Shown here: one piece after another, positions 56,765-64,000 of the stretch
Position numbering within the stretch: position 1 is the first letter of the stretch
Layout: the number at the start of each line of letters is the position of its first letter
DNA from: GCA-2715965 sp047608975
Lineage (GTDB): Bacteria > Verrucomicrobiota > Verrucomicrobiia > Limisphaerales > JAYPXF01
Direction: 5' to 3'
DNA: 64,000 nucleotides
Assembly: GCA_047608975.1 (NCBI GenBank)
Contig: JBLFYM010000004.1
Location: forward strand, 35,095 to 99,094
The notes under the pieces: generated by a model
Databases searched by the model: none
The model's input: the letters and a program-made list of their open reading frames with translations, nothing else
Told to the model about the DNA's origin: nothing
Position numbers and translations under genes: made by a program

Positions 56765-57287
56765 GACATCGGACGGCGATCTGATTCCGTGTGACGCGGA
56801 AGAGGTGACGATCGAACTGATCGGCGACGCCGTGAACAAACTCGATACCAATGTCGTCCGCCAGGCGGCAGCGGCCGTGCTGCACTATTTCAAGACCGAG
56901 CGTGAGCAGGAGGTTGTGACAATCCTGGAATTTACCACCGCTCTCGAGCGGGTCCTGCGCAAACTCGGACTCAAGGTGATCTCCGGCGAAAGCTCCCGCG
57001 CAAACGATAAGATTATCGAAGCCGATCTAGTCGATCTGGTCGCGGACGAGGGTGCGGCGAGTGAACTGCTTTTCTTCCAGCGCCTGAAGGATAATTTTTC
57101 TGATCTCCTTGCCGAATCTCCAAACCTGGTGCGCCTCAGCGGTCTGCGGCCCTGTGTCAAAAGCCTTGTTGGGGCCCGGCGCTGGGGCAAACGTTGTGCC
57201 GGGATGTCAGATCAGATCATCGAGTTTCTGCGGGATTACCTGGATCAACGGAAGGCGGCACTGGAAACCGCTTTGGTGGTGACCTGA
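56730..57287 (+). CDS. conserved-looking protein coupled to nrdR, unknown
   Basis: 185 residues from the GTG at 56730, which has a strong GGAGG site; the longer frame is nrdR in another register. The start VILLHSHSLVFETSDGDLIPCDAEEV is followed by helices (GDAVNKLDTNVVRQAAAAVLHYFKTE, TILEFTTALERVLRKLG) and RLSGLRPCVKSLVGARRWG. It is all alpha in appearance, with no signal or membrane segment. The 35-base overlap with nrdR implies translational coupling and perhaps a shared role in nucleotide control. No family recognised. Confidence 0.75.
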   Translation: MILLHSHSLVFETSDGDLIPCDAEEVTIELIGDAVNKLDTNVVRQAAAAVLHYFKTEREQEVVTILEFTTALERVLRKLGLKVISGESSRANDKIIEADLVDLVADEGAASELLFFQRLKDNFSDLLAESPNLVRLSGLRPCVKSLVGARRWGKRCAGMSDQIIEFLRDYLDQRKAALETALVVT

Positions 57288-57297
57288 TTTTGAAGCA

Positions 57298-57642
57298 ATG
57301 AGTGAGACGATTTTTGAACGTATCATATCCGGCGAGTTCAAGGCCGAGGTCGTGCATGATGACGAAACTTCATTCGCGTTCCGCGATGCCAATCCGCAGG
57401 CACCAACGCATATCCTGATCATTCCCAAGAAGCCAATCCCACGGATTGGTGAAGCCGAACCGGACGATCAGGAACTGCTGGGCCACCTGATGTTGAAAGT
57501 CGGTGAGATCGCCCGCCAGGAAGGGCTTATCGAGAACGGCTATCGGGTGGTGATCAACAACGGACGAGATGCGGGTGAATCCGTGCCTCATCTGCACATC
57601 CATTTGCTTGGTGGCCGCTCTCTCCAGTGGCCCCCAGGTTGA
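57298..57642 (+). CDS. HIT-family nucleotide hydrolase (HinT-like)
   Basis: 114 residues covering the whole histidine-triad fold: IFERIISGEFKAEVVHDDE at the start, PTHILIIPKKPI, RVVINNGRDAGESVPHLHIHLLGGR with the triad at His98, His100 and His102. HinT proteins hydrolyse AMP-lysine and other nucleoside phosphoramidates. It begins 10 bases after the unknown gene and is probably in one transcript with nrdR. Confidence 0.94.
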   Translation: MSETIFERIISGEFKAEVVHDDETSFAFRDANPQAPTHILIIPKKPIPRIGEAEPDDQELLGHLMLKVGEIARQEGLIENGYRVVINNGRDAGESVPHLHIHLLGGRSLQWPPG

Positions 57643-57815
57643 GCCGCCCTTTCCTTCTGCTACCAGCATCGCGACGATTTGACCGGGGGCTCATCGCGAT
57701 CGCTCTGCCGATCGCGTACGCCGCTGCGTAACTGACCGTCACATCATCAGAGTCGGCTGTCCGGTTGAGTGATTGAAGCGCGGTTGATGACGTCAACCGC
57801 ACCACACAGACTCCC

Positions 57816-58100
57816 CTACGAATCCAGCGACTTGAGCCGCAATATCTTCACAGCGATAGCGAGCGAGTTCACGACCGTTACCACGATGATCAACGCGGCA
57901 CCCAAGATTGTTGCACCCGGCGCAGCTCGTAGACCTTCCATCAGATTCGCACCAGCCCCGAATCCGGTTTCACCACTGAAAAGCAGAATTCCAAAATCGC
58001 GCACCAGCTGACGGGCTGCGCTGGGCACATGGGTCGCCGGTGCGTAGGTCGGCGCAGATGAAGCCACCTGGACGAGGTCACCCGCGACGAGCGCCGGCAT
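57816..58100 (-). pseudogene. 94-aa fragment resembling an AspT/YidE-type antiporter module
   Basis: From the ATG at 58100: HVPSAARQLVRDFGILLF and GFGAGANLMEGLRA followed by a long hydrophobic segment (ATILGAALIIVVTVVNSLAIAV). The order short helix, GILLF, G-x-G-A-G, membrane helix resembles the duplicated domain of aspartate/alanine-exchanger family transporters. It is too short to be a transporter and starts 7 bases after the MetE-like stop. It may be a relic or a small membrane protein. Confidence 0.4.
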
Positions 58101-58107
58101 GTCCCGT

Positions 58108-59172
58108 TCACGCAAATTCTTCGCGAAGCATTTGCGCGGCGGCGGCTTCGTTGGTGAGCTTCTCGTACGCCTCATCGATCGGGACAACCGCGCCGGAACC
58201 GGGAGCGAAGCCACAGTCCGGGTTTAACGTGATGCGTTTGGGATCGATGATGGCGGCGGCCTGCCTGACTCGGCCAGCGATCTGCTTGGGTGTATCGATC
58301 TTGCCGGGCATGACGTCGACGCAGCCAAGACCGATTTCGAAATCTTCGCGCAATTGTTTCAGGACTTCAAAATCACCGGCACCGGGGGTCGAGAATTCCA
58401 TGGTAATGTGGTGAACCTTCAATCGGTTCAACTGACCGATGATCGGGTCGAAGGCACCCTGATGGCCAGCGTCTCCGCGGGCTCGGGCACCGGCGCGGCG
58501 GCAGAGATGTTCGGCAAATTTCACACCTTCAATGCCATCGATGAGATCGTTGATCATTTCAACCGCGAAGTCCGCGTCGCGGTCCGGGTTGTCGCATTGG
58601 CAACGGACCTCGGGATCCACGAACAGACAGAGATGCGGATCGTCGATCTGAATGATATCGGCGCCGGCTTCCTTTAGCAGTTCGGCTTCGCGGCGCAGCA
58701 CGGGCACGCAGTCGCGGACAAAATCATCTCGGTTGGGATAAGCCTTGGCCGATTTTTCGGCATCCCACATCCGTTCGCCAAGCAGCGCGGGCGAAGGAAG
58801 TGTGGCTTTGATCTGCTTCGAAGTGATGCTTTGGACGAAGGTCACTTCTTTCGAAATGAAGCCCGGAGTCTTCGGCGAAAGTTTGTCCGTCACGACCGTC
58901 ATCGGTCGGCCGTCGTCAGCGCGGCTGAGCTCGAAGCCGTGGGCGAGTTCGGCGATCACACCGATGTAGGATTTGCGACGCCATTCGCCATCGGTCACCA
59001 CGTCGACTCCGGCCTGTTCCTGGACGGCGACGATGTAGCGCACGGCGGCGTCCATGCGTTTCTCGTACTCCTCGGGCGAGACTTCGGTGTCGCCCATGAC
59101 GAGATCTTTTACGAATTCGGAACGCGGCATGGAGCCGATCACCGAGGCGGGGAATAGAGTGGGAGATGACAT
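58108..59172 (-). CDS. MetE-like zinc methyltransferase (C-terminal-domain type)
   Basis: 354 residues forming one TIM barrel equal to the catalytic half of cobalamin-independent methionine synthase, without its N-terminal half. Zinc ligands are in place: His222 and Cys224 in EHLC, Glu259 in MEFSTPG, and Cys320 in NPDCGF. TDGEWRRKSYI and QIDDPHL are also conserved. Such short MetE homologues use varied methyl donors or acceptors. It is the third gene of an operon with a nucleotidyltransferase 15 bases upstream and an OPA-type transporter. Confidence 0.85.
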   Translation of the reverse strand: MSSPTLFPASVIGSMPRSEFVKDLVMGDTEVSPEEYEKRMDAAVRYIVAVQEQAGVDVVTDGEWRRKSYIGVIAELAHGFELSRADDGRPMTVVTDKLSPKTPGFISKEVTFVQSITSKQIKATLPSPALLGERMWDAEKSAKAYPNRDDFVRDCVPVLRREAELLKEAGADIIQIDDPHLCLFVDPEVRCQCDNPDRDADFAVEMINDLIDGIEGVKFAEHLCRRAGARARGDAGHQGAFDPIIGQLNRLKVHHITMEFSTPGAGDFEVLKQLREDFEIGLGCVDVMPGKIDTPKQIAGRVRQAAAIIDPKRITLNPDCGFAPGSGAVVPIDEAYEKLTNEAAAAQMLREEFA

Positions 59173-59187
59173 GCTGTTAATCTGGGT

Positions 59188-59955
59188 TCAATCGTGGACC
59201 ATACGACCGCGCCACTGGCGCCGCCCGAGTTCAAAATCCTGTTGGGTGTCAATTTCCATATATTCACCGTCCGTGTCCACATGGTGCATCGTCACGCCGG
59301 CCTCAATCATTTCCTGGAACAACAGGATCTTGTATGCCTTTTCGAAAACCTTCGCTTCACGGTAAGGCTTGCCGGCGTACTGCTCTTTGGCGCGGAGGTA
59401 ATGTTCCTTCAGCTTTTGCGCGCCCGCTTTGTCGAAGCGGGTCACACCGGTGTACTCGCCGTAAGCGTCGTCCGGCGCGATACCGCGGTGGACCTTGGTT
59501 ACCGTTCCGTTGCTGACGATCACCTTCTCGGCGTCGTCCGGCGGGTGTTCGGTGCGAAATTCGTAACGGCTTTCCCAGCCGGTGTCTACCGCGAGGGCAA
59601 TGGACTCGGGGTGATTGAGCAGTCCCTTGATGAGGTTCGCTGAAAAGAGAATATCCGAATAGCAGCAGATGAAGGGTTCATCCATCAGATCCTGAGCGTG
59701 CATGAGCGATTCAAGGATATTGTTGTTCGGCCAGTCCTGATTGTGCCGAAAAGTGAAGTGCGGGTAATCGCCACGAACCTTGTCGATCAGGTAACCACCG
59801 ATGAAGCAGATATCGGTGACCCCGGCTTCGGCGAAGGCTTCGACTCCCCAGTCGAGCATCCGCTTTCCGTGCACTTCAGCATAACACTTGGGTGAATCCG
59901 CCGTGGTCGGCATCAACCGACTCCCTCTTCCTGCTCCGATAATGATTGCTCTCAT
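59188..59955 (-). CDS. nucleotidyltransferase, phosphocholine/aminophosphonate cytidylyltransferase-like
   Basis: 255 residues of the NTP-transferase fold. N-terminal AIIIGAGRGSRL is the nucleotide loop, SPKCYAEVHGKRMLDW follows with the catalytic-type Lys, and CCYSDILFS gives the metal-binding Asp. The length and NNNILESLMHAQDLM with the SDI motif resemble LicC/PntC-type CTP transferases acting on phosphocholine or 2-aminoethylphosphonate; a sugar-phosphate substrate is not excluded. Its ATG overlaps the transporter stop by 4 bases. Confidence 0.82.
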   Translation of the reverse strand: MRAIIIGAGRGSRLMPTTADSPKCYAEVHGKRMLDWGVEAFAEAGVTDICFIGGYLIDKVRGDYPHFTFRHNQDWPNNNILESLMHAQDLMDEPFICCYSDILFSANLIKGLLNHPESIALAVDTGWESRYEFRTEHPPDDAEKVIVSNGTVTKVHRGIAPDDAYGEYTGVTRFDKAGAQKLKEHYLRAKEQYAGKPYREAKVFEKAYKILLFQEMIEAGVTMHHVDTDGEYMEIDTQQDFELGRRQWRGRMVHD

Positions 59956-61232
59956 TTTGCTTCTTCAGGCGTTTCCGGCCCACGATTCCATAGCAGTGAG
60001 ACCACCGCCGCACCGAGAATGGCGCAACCCGCCCAGAATCCCAAGGCGGCCGACCAGTCATAGTTATCCACCAACATGCCGGTGACCTGATCACCGGCAA
60101 AGGCACCCATGTAACCCATGAAATTTACAAGACCCACCGCCGCTGCCGGAGCGCCGCTCTTGGCCAGATCAATTGCCGCTGTTCCCACGAGCAGAACTTG
60201 CGGTCCGTAGATGGTGAAGCCCGTGCACGCCAACATGATCAACGCGGGTCCAAGTCCGATCTGAACCACGCTGCTGAACATCAGCGTCAGCCCGCCAAGT
60301 AGCAGCATCAACATGCAGATCAACGGTGCCCTTCGTCCGCCAAAATATCGGTCGGTAGTCCATCCCGCCAGGTACGAGCCGAGCACGCCGCCCACGGGCA
60401 GAATTGCGTATTTCAGCGCCGATTTCGAAATGGACTCGCCAGTGGTCTCGACCATGAAGGGCAGGCCCCAATCGAGGAAGCCGTAGCGGCAGGCATTCAG
60501 CAGGGCGAGCGCGATTGCCAAAATCCATAGCGCGGGATTGTTAACGGTGATCCTGATCGTCTCGCGAAAACTGGGTTGCGCGACCTTGGGCAATTCCTCA
60601 GACGGCGTTTCCCCGTCGTTCGGGCCCGCAACAGCTGCGGGGGTTTCCTTGAGGAAGAACAACATGTGGATACACGAAAGCATCAGGATTCCCGCCGGGA
60701 CAAAGAAGGCTCCGCGCCAGCCAAAGTAATCCGCAGCAAACCCGGAAACGATGAAGGTCAACGCCGCCGTTGCCTGGTAGCCGGTTCCAATGATGCCGAT
60801 CGAACGACCGCGAGTTTCCGGCGGAAACCAATTGGCAGCGACCCGCATGCAGGGCGTCCAGCCGAGCGCCTGGAAGTAGCCGTTGCAGGCCCACACAAAG
60901 ATCAAAAAGTAGAGCCCGGTGCCGAAGCCGAACACCACGTTCAAGAGGGCCGACATCAGCATCCCGATCGTCAACAGTTTGCGCGGCGAAATGCGCTCAG
61001 CCAACTGACCGTTCACAAATTGCCCGATGCCGTAGGCGATCTTCAACGAGCCCAGAATAAAACCGATCTGGGTCTTGCTCAGCGCGAACTCCTCTTCAAT
61101 GCCCGGGATGGCCGCGGAAATATTGGTCCGACAAAAGTAGAAGGAACCGTAGGTGATCAGAATCACCCACAGAGTGAGCGAACCACCCTGCGCGGGGCAC
61201 AACGGGGCCTTCTTATCTCGTGCGGATGCCAT
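59952..61232 (-). CDS. OPA-type MFS transporter
   Basis: 426 residues, 12 hydrophobic segments. The first helix has YGSFYFCRTNISAAIPGIEEEF and LSKTQIGFILGSLKIAYGIGQF, the organophosphate:phosphate antiporter (GlpT/UhpT) pattern; GWTPCMRVAANWFPPETRG is the conserved loop 4-5. Basic residues in helix 1 fit an organophosphate or phosphonate substrate. First gene of the operon with the nucleotidyltransferase and the MetE-like protein. Confidence 0.88.
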   Translation of the reverse strand: MASARDKKAPLCPAQGGSLTLWVILITYGSFYFCRTNISAAIPGIEEEFALSKTQIGFILGSLKIAYGIGQFVNGQLAERISPRKLLTIGMLMSALLNVVFGFGTGLYFLIFVWACNGYFQALGWTPCMRVAANWFPPETRGRSIGIIGTGYQATAALTFIVSGFAADYFGWRGAFFVPAGILMLSCIHMLFFLKETPAAVAGPNDGETPSEELPKVAQPSFRETIRITVNNPALWILAIALALLNACRYGFLDWGLPFMVETTGESISKSALKYAILPVGGVLGSYLAGWTTDRYFGGRRAPLICMLMLLLGGLTLMFSSVVQIGLGPALIMLACTGFTIYGPQVLLVGTAAIDLAKSGAPAAAVGLVNFMGYMGAFAGDQVTGMLVDNYDWSAALGFWAGCAILGAAVVSLLWNRGPETPEEAK

Positions 61233-61500
61233 GTAAGAACTGGCATCATCAGGGCGAGGGGAGGCATGTCAAGGGCCGGGCGAGGATGTCGGAATAACCG
61301 CGTGGTCGTGATTCAGATTGTGAGGTTTGTGCCGACAGATCTAGGCACCTGCTGGCCATCTCAGCTCATTCGCCGTGGCTCTTTCAACTCGGAATCTCGG
61401 AAAGTTAGGACATACTCCAGCCTGAATAAGCCGGATTAGAACAAACAAGAACAGCGCCGTTCGGCCGGACCACTGCAGAGTTGAAGGTCGTAAACAACCG

Positions 61501-62088
61501 ATGAAGCAGATACTGAACAAGTCGATCGTACTCGTGCTTAACCGCAATTGGCAGGCCATCAATGTGCGAAGTCCGCAGGACGCGTTCTGCCAGATGGCTA
61601 CAAATTCAGCAACCGGTCTCGATATCGATGGCGAGGAAATTGTCCGTCCGGTGACCTGGGAGGAATGGATTACATTGCCGATTCGTGAAGATGATCTTTG
61701 TGTTCACACCAGCACCCGAACGATCCGTGTTCCCACCGTGATCGTGGCAGTCAACTACGCCAAAGTGCCGATGAAGCGACCCAAGCTCTCCACCCGCAGC
61801 ATCCGCGAGCGGGACGGCAACCGCTGCCAGTACACCGGACGTGAACTCCGCCCGGATGAAGGCAGCATCGATCACGTCGTGCCGCGTTCAAAAGGCGGAC
61901 GGGATGTCTGGGAGAACTGCGTGTGGTCCTGCAAGCAGGTCAACAACCGCAAGGGAGACCGCTTGCCGTCCGAAATGGGACTGAAGCTTTTGAAGAAACC
62001 GAAGGCACCGAAGCCATTGCCGGTATCAGCCACGATTCGAAACTCGCACAGCATCGCCGAGTGGGAGTTGTTCCTTGGATCTTTGTGA
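61501..62088 (+). CDS. HNH endonuclease domain protein
   Basis: 195 residues. An N-terminal all-beta part (about 1-95) with VLVLNRNWQAINV is followed by RDGNRCQYTGRELRPDEGS and the HNH motif IDHVVPRSKGGRDVWENCVWSCKQVNNRKGD, with His, Asn and Asn in place. Proteins with this exact start are widespread in bacteria near housekeeping genes and are probably not mobile. Next to it lie transposase remnants. Confidence 0.88.
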   Translation: MKQILNKSIVLVLNRNWQAINVRSPQDAFCQMATNSATGLDIDGEEIVRPVTWEEWITLPIREDDLCVHTSTRTIRVPTVIVAVNYAKVPMKRPKLSTRSIRERDGNRCQYTGRELRPDEGSIDHVVPRSKGGRDVWENCVWSCKQVNNRKGDRLPSEMGLKLLKKPKAPKPLPVSATIRNSHSIAEWELFLGSL

Positions 62089-62346
62089 TCACGAGAAACT
62101 GATCGCCGCGACGCAAGGTTCATTGAGCAGCGGACGAACTGAAGCCAGCACCGACTGGGAGAATCGGAGTTGTTCTTTATGATGCGTAAGACCCACAGAG
62201 GAGATGTCGGGGATGTCCCTCAGATCGTTAAAAAAGGTGTGTTTGACTTGAAACTCCTTTGCCGATTTGCCCGGCTCAAGGAGATATTTGCGGGCGGTCT
62301 TGCGATCCATTCCCATTTTCTTGTACTCCTTGCGCAGTTGAACCAT
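62089..62346 (-). pseudogene. possible IS21-type IstA N-terminal remnant
   Basis: The minus-strand frame has MVQLRKEYKKMGMDRKTARKYL, a helix-turn-helix that resembles the start of IstA transposases, then PGKSAKEF. The rest is missing or diverged, and the fragment abuts the IS4-like remnant on the plus strand. Confidence 0.35.
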
Positions 62347-62379
62347 CAGCTGGTGGCCCGCTACCGCGCCCATCGTGCC

Positions 62380-62800
62380 GGCCAAAGCGTGATCGTGGAA
62401 CTCCAAGCCTGCTCGGCGGTGCGCGCGTTGAAAGAAACCGGACTGCCGCAGAAGTTGATGCTGCGTTTTGTGAGTGTGCGCCTGAGGCCCGGCGAACTGG
62501 AAGTCTTGGTGACCTCGCTGTTGAGCCCCGAGGCCTATCCGACCGAGGAATTCCTCGAGGTGAACCATTGGCGGTGGAACCATGAGACCTACTACCAGAT
62601 ACTCAAGGGCCGGTTGGATTTGGAAAACTGAACGGGCCAAACGAAGAAAGGATTACTGCAGGATCTGCTTGCCGCGATCTTGGTGGCTAATCTGGAGAGC
62701 CTCAGCGCCGACGATGCCCCGCGCCAGAACCCCTCCGGCCAATCGCCCGGTCGGTTACCACGCGTTGAAGAACAGGCGCATGGAATCGGGGCGATGTTGA
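62380..62800 (+). pseudogene. IS4-family transposase remnant, stop and frameshift
   Basis: The frame gives LMLRFVSVRLRPGELEVLVT, SLLSPEAYPTEEF and NHWRWNHETYYQILKGRLDL, which is the third catalytic block (the conserved Glu-region Y-x-x-LKxRLxxENF) of IS4-type DDE transposases. A TGA at 62629 replaces the usual Phe codon; the frame then continues with TGQTKKGLLQDLLAAILVAN. A further shift near 62740 restores a typical end (VGYHALKNR). The 5' half is absent. Confidence 0.7.
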
Positions 62801-62925
62801 TAACGGGCAGCATCCCCGCCGCCCCACATTAGGCCATGGCTGAAAGGGACACCATCATCCACCATACAAGCCAAACTCCAATCACCGTGCCGCGGAGCGC
62901 CATGGCACATCAAAGCGGATGGCAC

Positions 62926-64000
62926 TCAACTCTTTCGGTCACCGCCGTAGCCGTAGTACTTATTATCGGAGTTATAATAGTAGTATCCGGCACGTCGCTT
63001 CTCCGACACAAAATTAAGAATCAGGCCCGAAGGACTGCTGCCACTGCGTCGAATCAGCTCGAGCGACCTCCCAATAAGCCTATCCGACGTCTTGCCTGCG
63101 CGGGTTACGATGCAGACAGTCTGGACATACTCCAAGATCATCAACGTATCGCTTACCGCAGTGACCGGTGCGTTATCGATAACAACCTGATCATACTCTT
63201 TGCAAGCGTCATCAATCAGCTTCTTTACGTGCTTTCCGGAGATCAGTTCAGAGGGATTTGGAACCATGCTGCCAGCCGGAATCACCGTCAAATTTTCAAA
63301 ATCGGTCTGGAGTGAGACCTCTTTGAACGTTTTCTTCCCCAACAACACATCTGTCACCCCCAATGTCTTCAAATCAACCCCGAAGGTGTCACCAACACTC
63401 GGACGCCGCAGATCAAAATCCATGATCAATGTCTTTTTCCCTTGTTTTGCGTTCGCAATTGAAAAATTGACTGAACAGAAAGTCTTTCCCTCAGAAGGCA
63501 CGGCACTGGTAAAGAGGATGACCTTTCTTTCATCTTCACGTCCCAACAGTGCCACGGAAGCACGAAGTGTACGAAATGCTTCCGCGCAGCTGGAATTAGG
63601 AGCGTTAGCTACAGCCAACCTTCCCTTATCATCCTTGATCAAAGGGTTCTTTGGTACGGCACCCAGAACGGGAATTCCAAACATTCGTTCAGCCTCATCG
63701 ATCGATTTGACAGTATTATCAAGTTGCTGAACCACAAAGATCAGCAGGACACTTAGGCCAGCACCGATCACCAACGAGGCCAGTATCACCATGTTCTTCC
63801 GGGGACTCGTGGGCGTTCGTGGCAGCGTAGCAGATTCGTAGATATCTACTGACCGCGACTCCGCATTCCGCTCGACGGCTGATTGTTGCTGCGCTCCCAA
63901 CAATTTCGTGTAGGTAGAACGAATCGATTCCGCCTCGTCGCGCAGCGCTTGGTAAACGATGCGTTTCTGCTGGATTGCGCTGACCTTTCTTTCCTGGTCG
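62926..64000 (-). CDS. Wzc/CpsD-type bacterial tyrosine kinase, C-terminal part (cut by window edge)
   Basis: The frame stays open to base 64000, so the N-terminal chain-length-regulator part is outside. Visible are the end of the periplasmic region (helical, Gln/Arg-rich), a PxxPxxP motif (TLPRTPTSPRKN), the second membrane helix (VILASLVIGAGLSVLLIF), then the BY-kinase: Walker A VPSEGKTF, Walker A' LIMDFDLRRP, Walker B VVIDNAP. The C-terminus has a Tyr cluster (YYYYNSDNKYYGYGG) for autophosphorylation. It controls polymerisation and export of an exopolysaccharide. Probably the last gene of that locus on this side. Confidence 0.92.
   Translation of the reverse strand, partial: DQERKVSAIQQKRIVYQALRDEAESIRSTYTKLLGAQQQSAVERNAESRSVDIYESATLPRTPTSPRKNMVILASLVIGAGLSVLLIFVVQQLDNTVKSIDEAERMFGIPVLGAVPKNPLIKDDKGRLAVANAPNSSCAEAFRTLRASVALLGREDERKVILFTSAVPSEGKTFCSVNFSIANAKQGKKTLIMDFDLRRPSVGDTFGVDLKTLGVTDVLLGKKTFKEVSLQTDFENLTVIPAGSMVPNPSELISGKHVKKLIDDACKEYDQVVIDNAPVTAVSDTLMILEYVQTVCIVTRAGKTSDRLIGRSLELIRRSGSSPSGLILNFVSEKRRAGYYYYNSDNKYYGYGGDRKS

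Noticed and set aside
62926..63315. Plus-strand frame with a hydrophobic start near 62836-63315
   Set aside because: It is antisense to the tyrosine-kinase gene, whose Walker motifs and Tyr tail are clear.
1..64000. tRNA genes, rRNA genes, CRISPR arrays, riboswitches
   Set aside because: None could be recognised by eye; no regularly spaced direct repeats or cloverleaf-like sequences were found in the gaps between genes.

Overview
The window looks like a chromosomal piece of a verrucomicrobial (PVC superphylum) bacterium. The assignment is inferred from gene content: sulfatases, DUF1592/DUF1552 secreted pairs, very long secreted proteins joining LamG, beta-propeller, HEAT and cytochrome c modules, DUF4838 and neutral-ceramidase-like hydrolases, beside ordinary bacterial housekeeping genes. 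No tRNA, rRNA, CRISPR array or intact prophage was recognised.

Layout. 0-6.8 kb is a housekeeping block: a partial hydroxyacid dehydrogenase, ruvB, a Gfo/Idh/MocA oxidoreductase, then the rightward run prs-rplY-pth-rpsF-ssb-rplI ending in a clear rho-independent terminator; rpsR is absent from its usual place between ssb and rplI. 7-15.4 kb is leftward: a 1297-aa secreted LamG/cytochrome c/propeller protein, a proline-rich secreted protein, a membrane Ser/Thr kinase with its kinase domain at the C-terminus, and a DUF2145-like pair. 15.5-21.2 kb is a tightly coupled rightward operon: DUF4838 protein, ceramidase-like hydrolase, left-handed beta-helix acyltransferase, Na+/solute symporter. 21.3-26.2 kb is a patchwork: a 3' remnant of one LacI-type regulator, a cysteine-laddered beta-helix lipoprotein, a second LacI-type regulator that lacks its DNA-binding domain, a DUF1592 gene without its N-terminus, and a 144-bp copy of the inside of a gene located 9.8 kb away.

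26.2-49.1 kb is a leftward secreted-catabolism region: a 1909-aa ceramidase/LamG/propeller/HEAT/cytochrome protein, a CocE-type hydrolase, three intact sulfatases (one fused to an SGNH hydrolase), a PQQ-type propeller, and an intact DUF1592-DUF1552 pair. Interspersed are several decayed genes (a DUF1552 3' end, a frameshifted membrane protein, a sulfatase pseudogene with a tandem duplication) and a truncated-haemoglobin fusion cut by an amber codon. 49.3-62.1 kb returns to conserved functions: hflKC, an orphan HPt protein, a large SNF2 helicase, nrdR with a coupled unknown gene, a HIT protein, a leftward operon of OPA-type transporter, nucleotidyltransferase and MetE-like protein, and an HNH nuclease. 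The right edge holds transposase remnants and the C-terminal half of a Wzc/CpsD-type tyrosine kinase, probably the edge of an exopolysaccharide locus.

The accessory genes together suggest a life on complex sulfated and acylated polysaccharides: exported sulfatases, esterases and DUF4838 proteins degrade, cytochrome-bearing propeller proteins oxidise at the cell surface, and the symporter imports products. That is inference from families. The repeated finding of truncated, chimeric or stop-interrupted copies of the same families shows active recombination and decay across 21-26, 36-40 and 44-45 kb.
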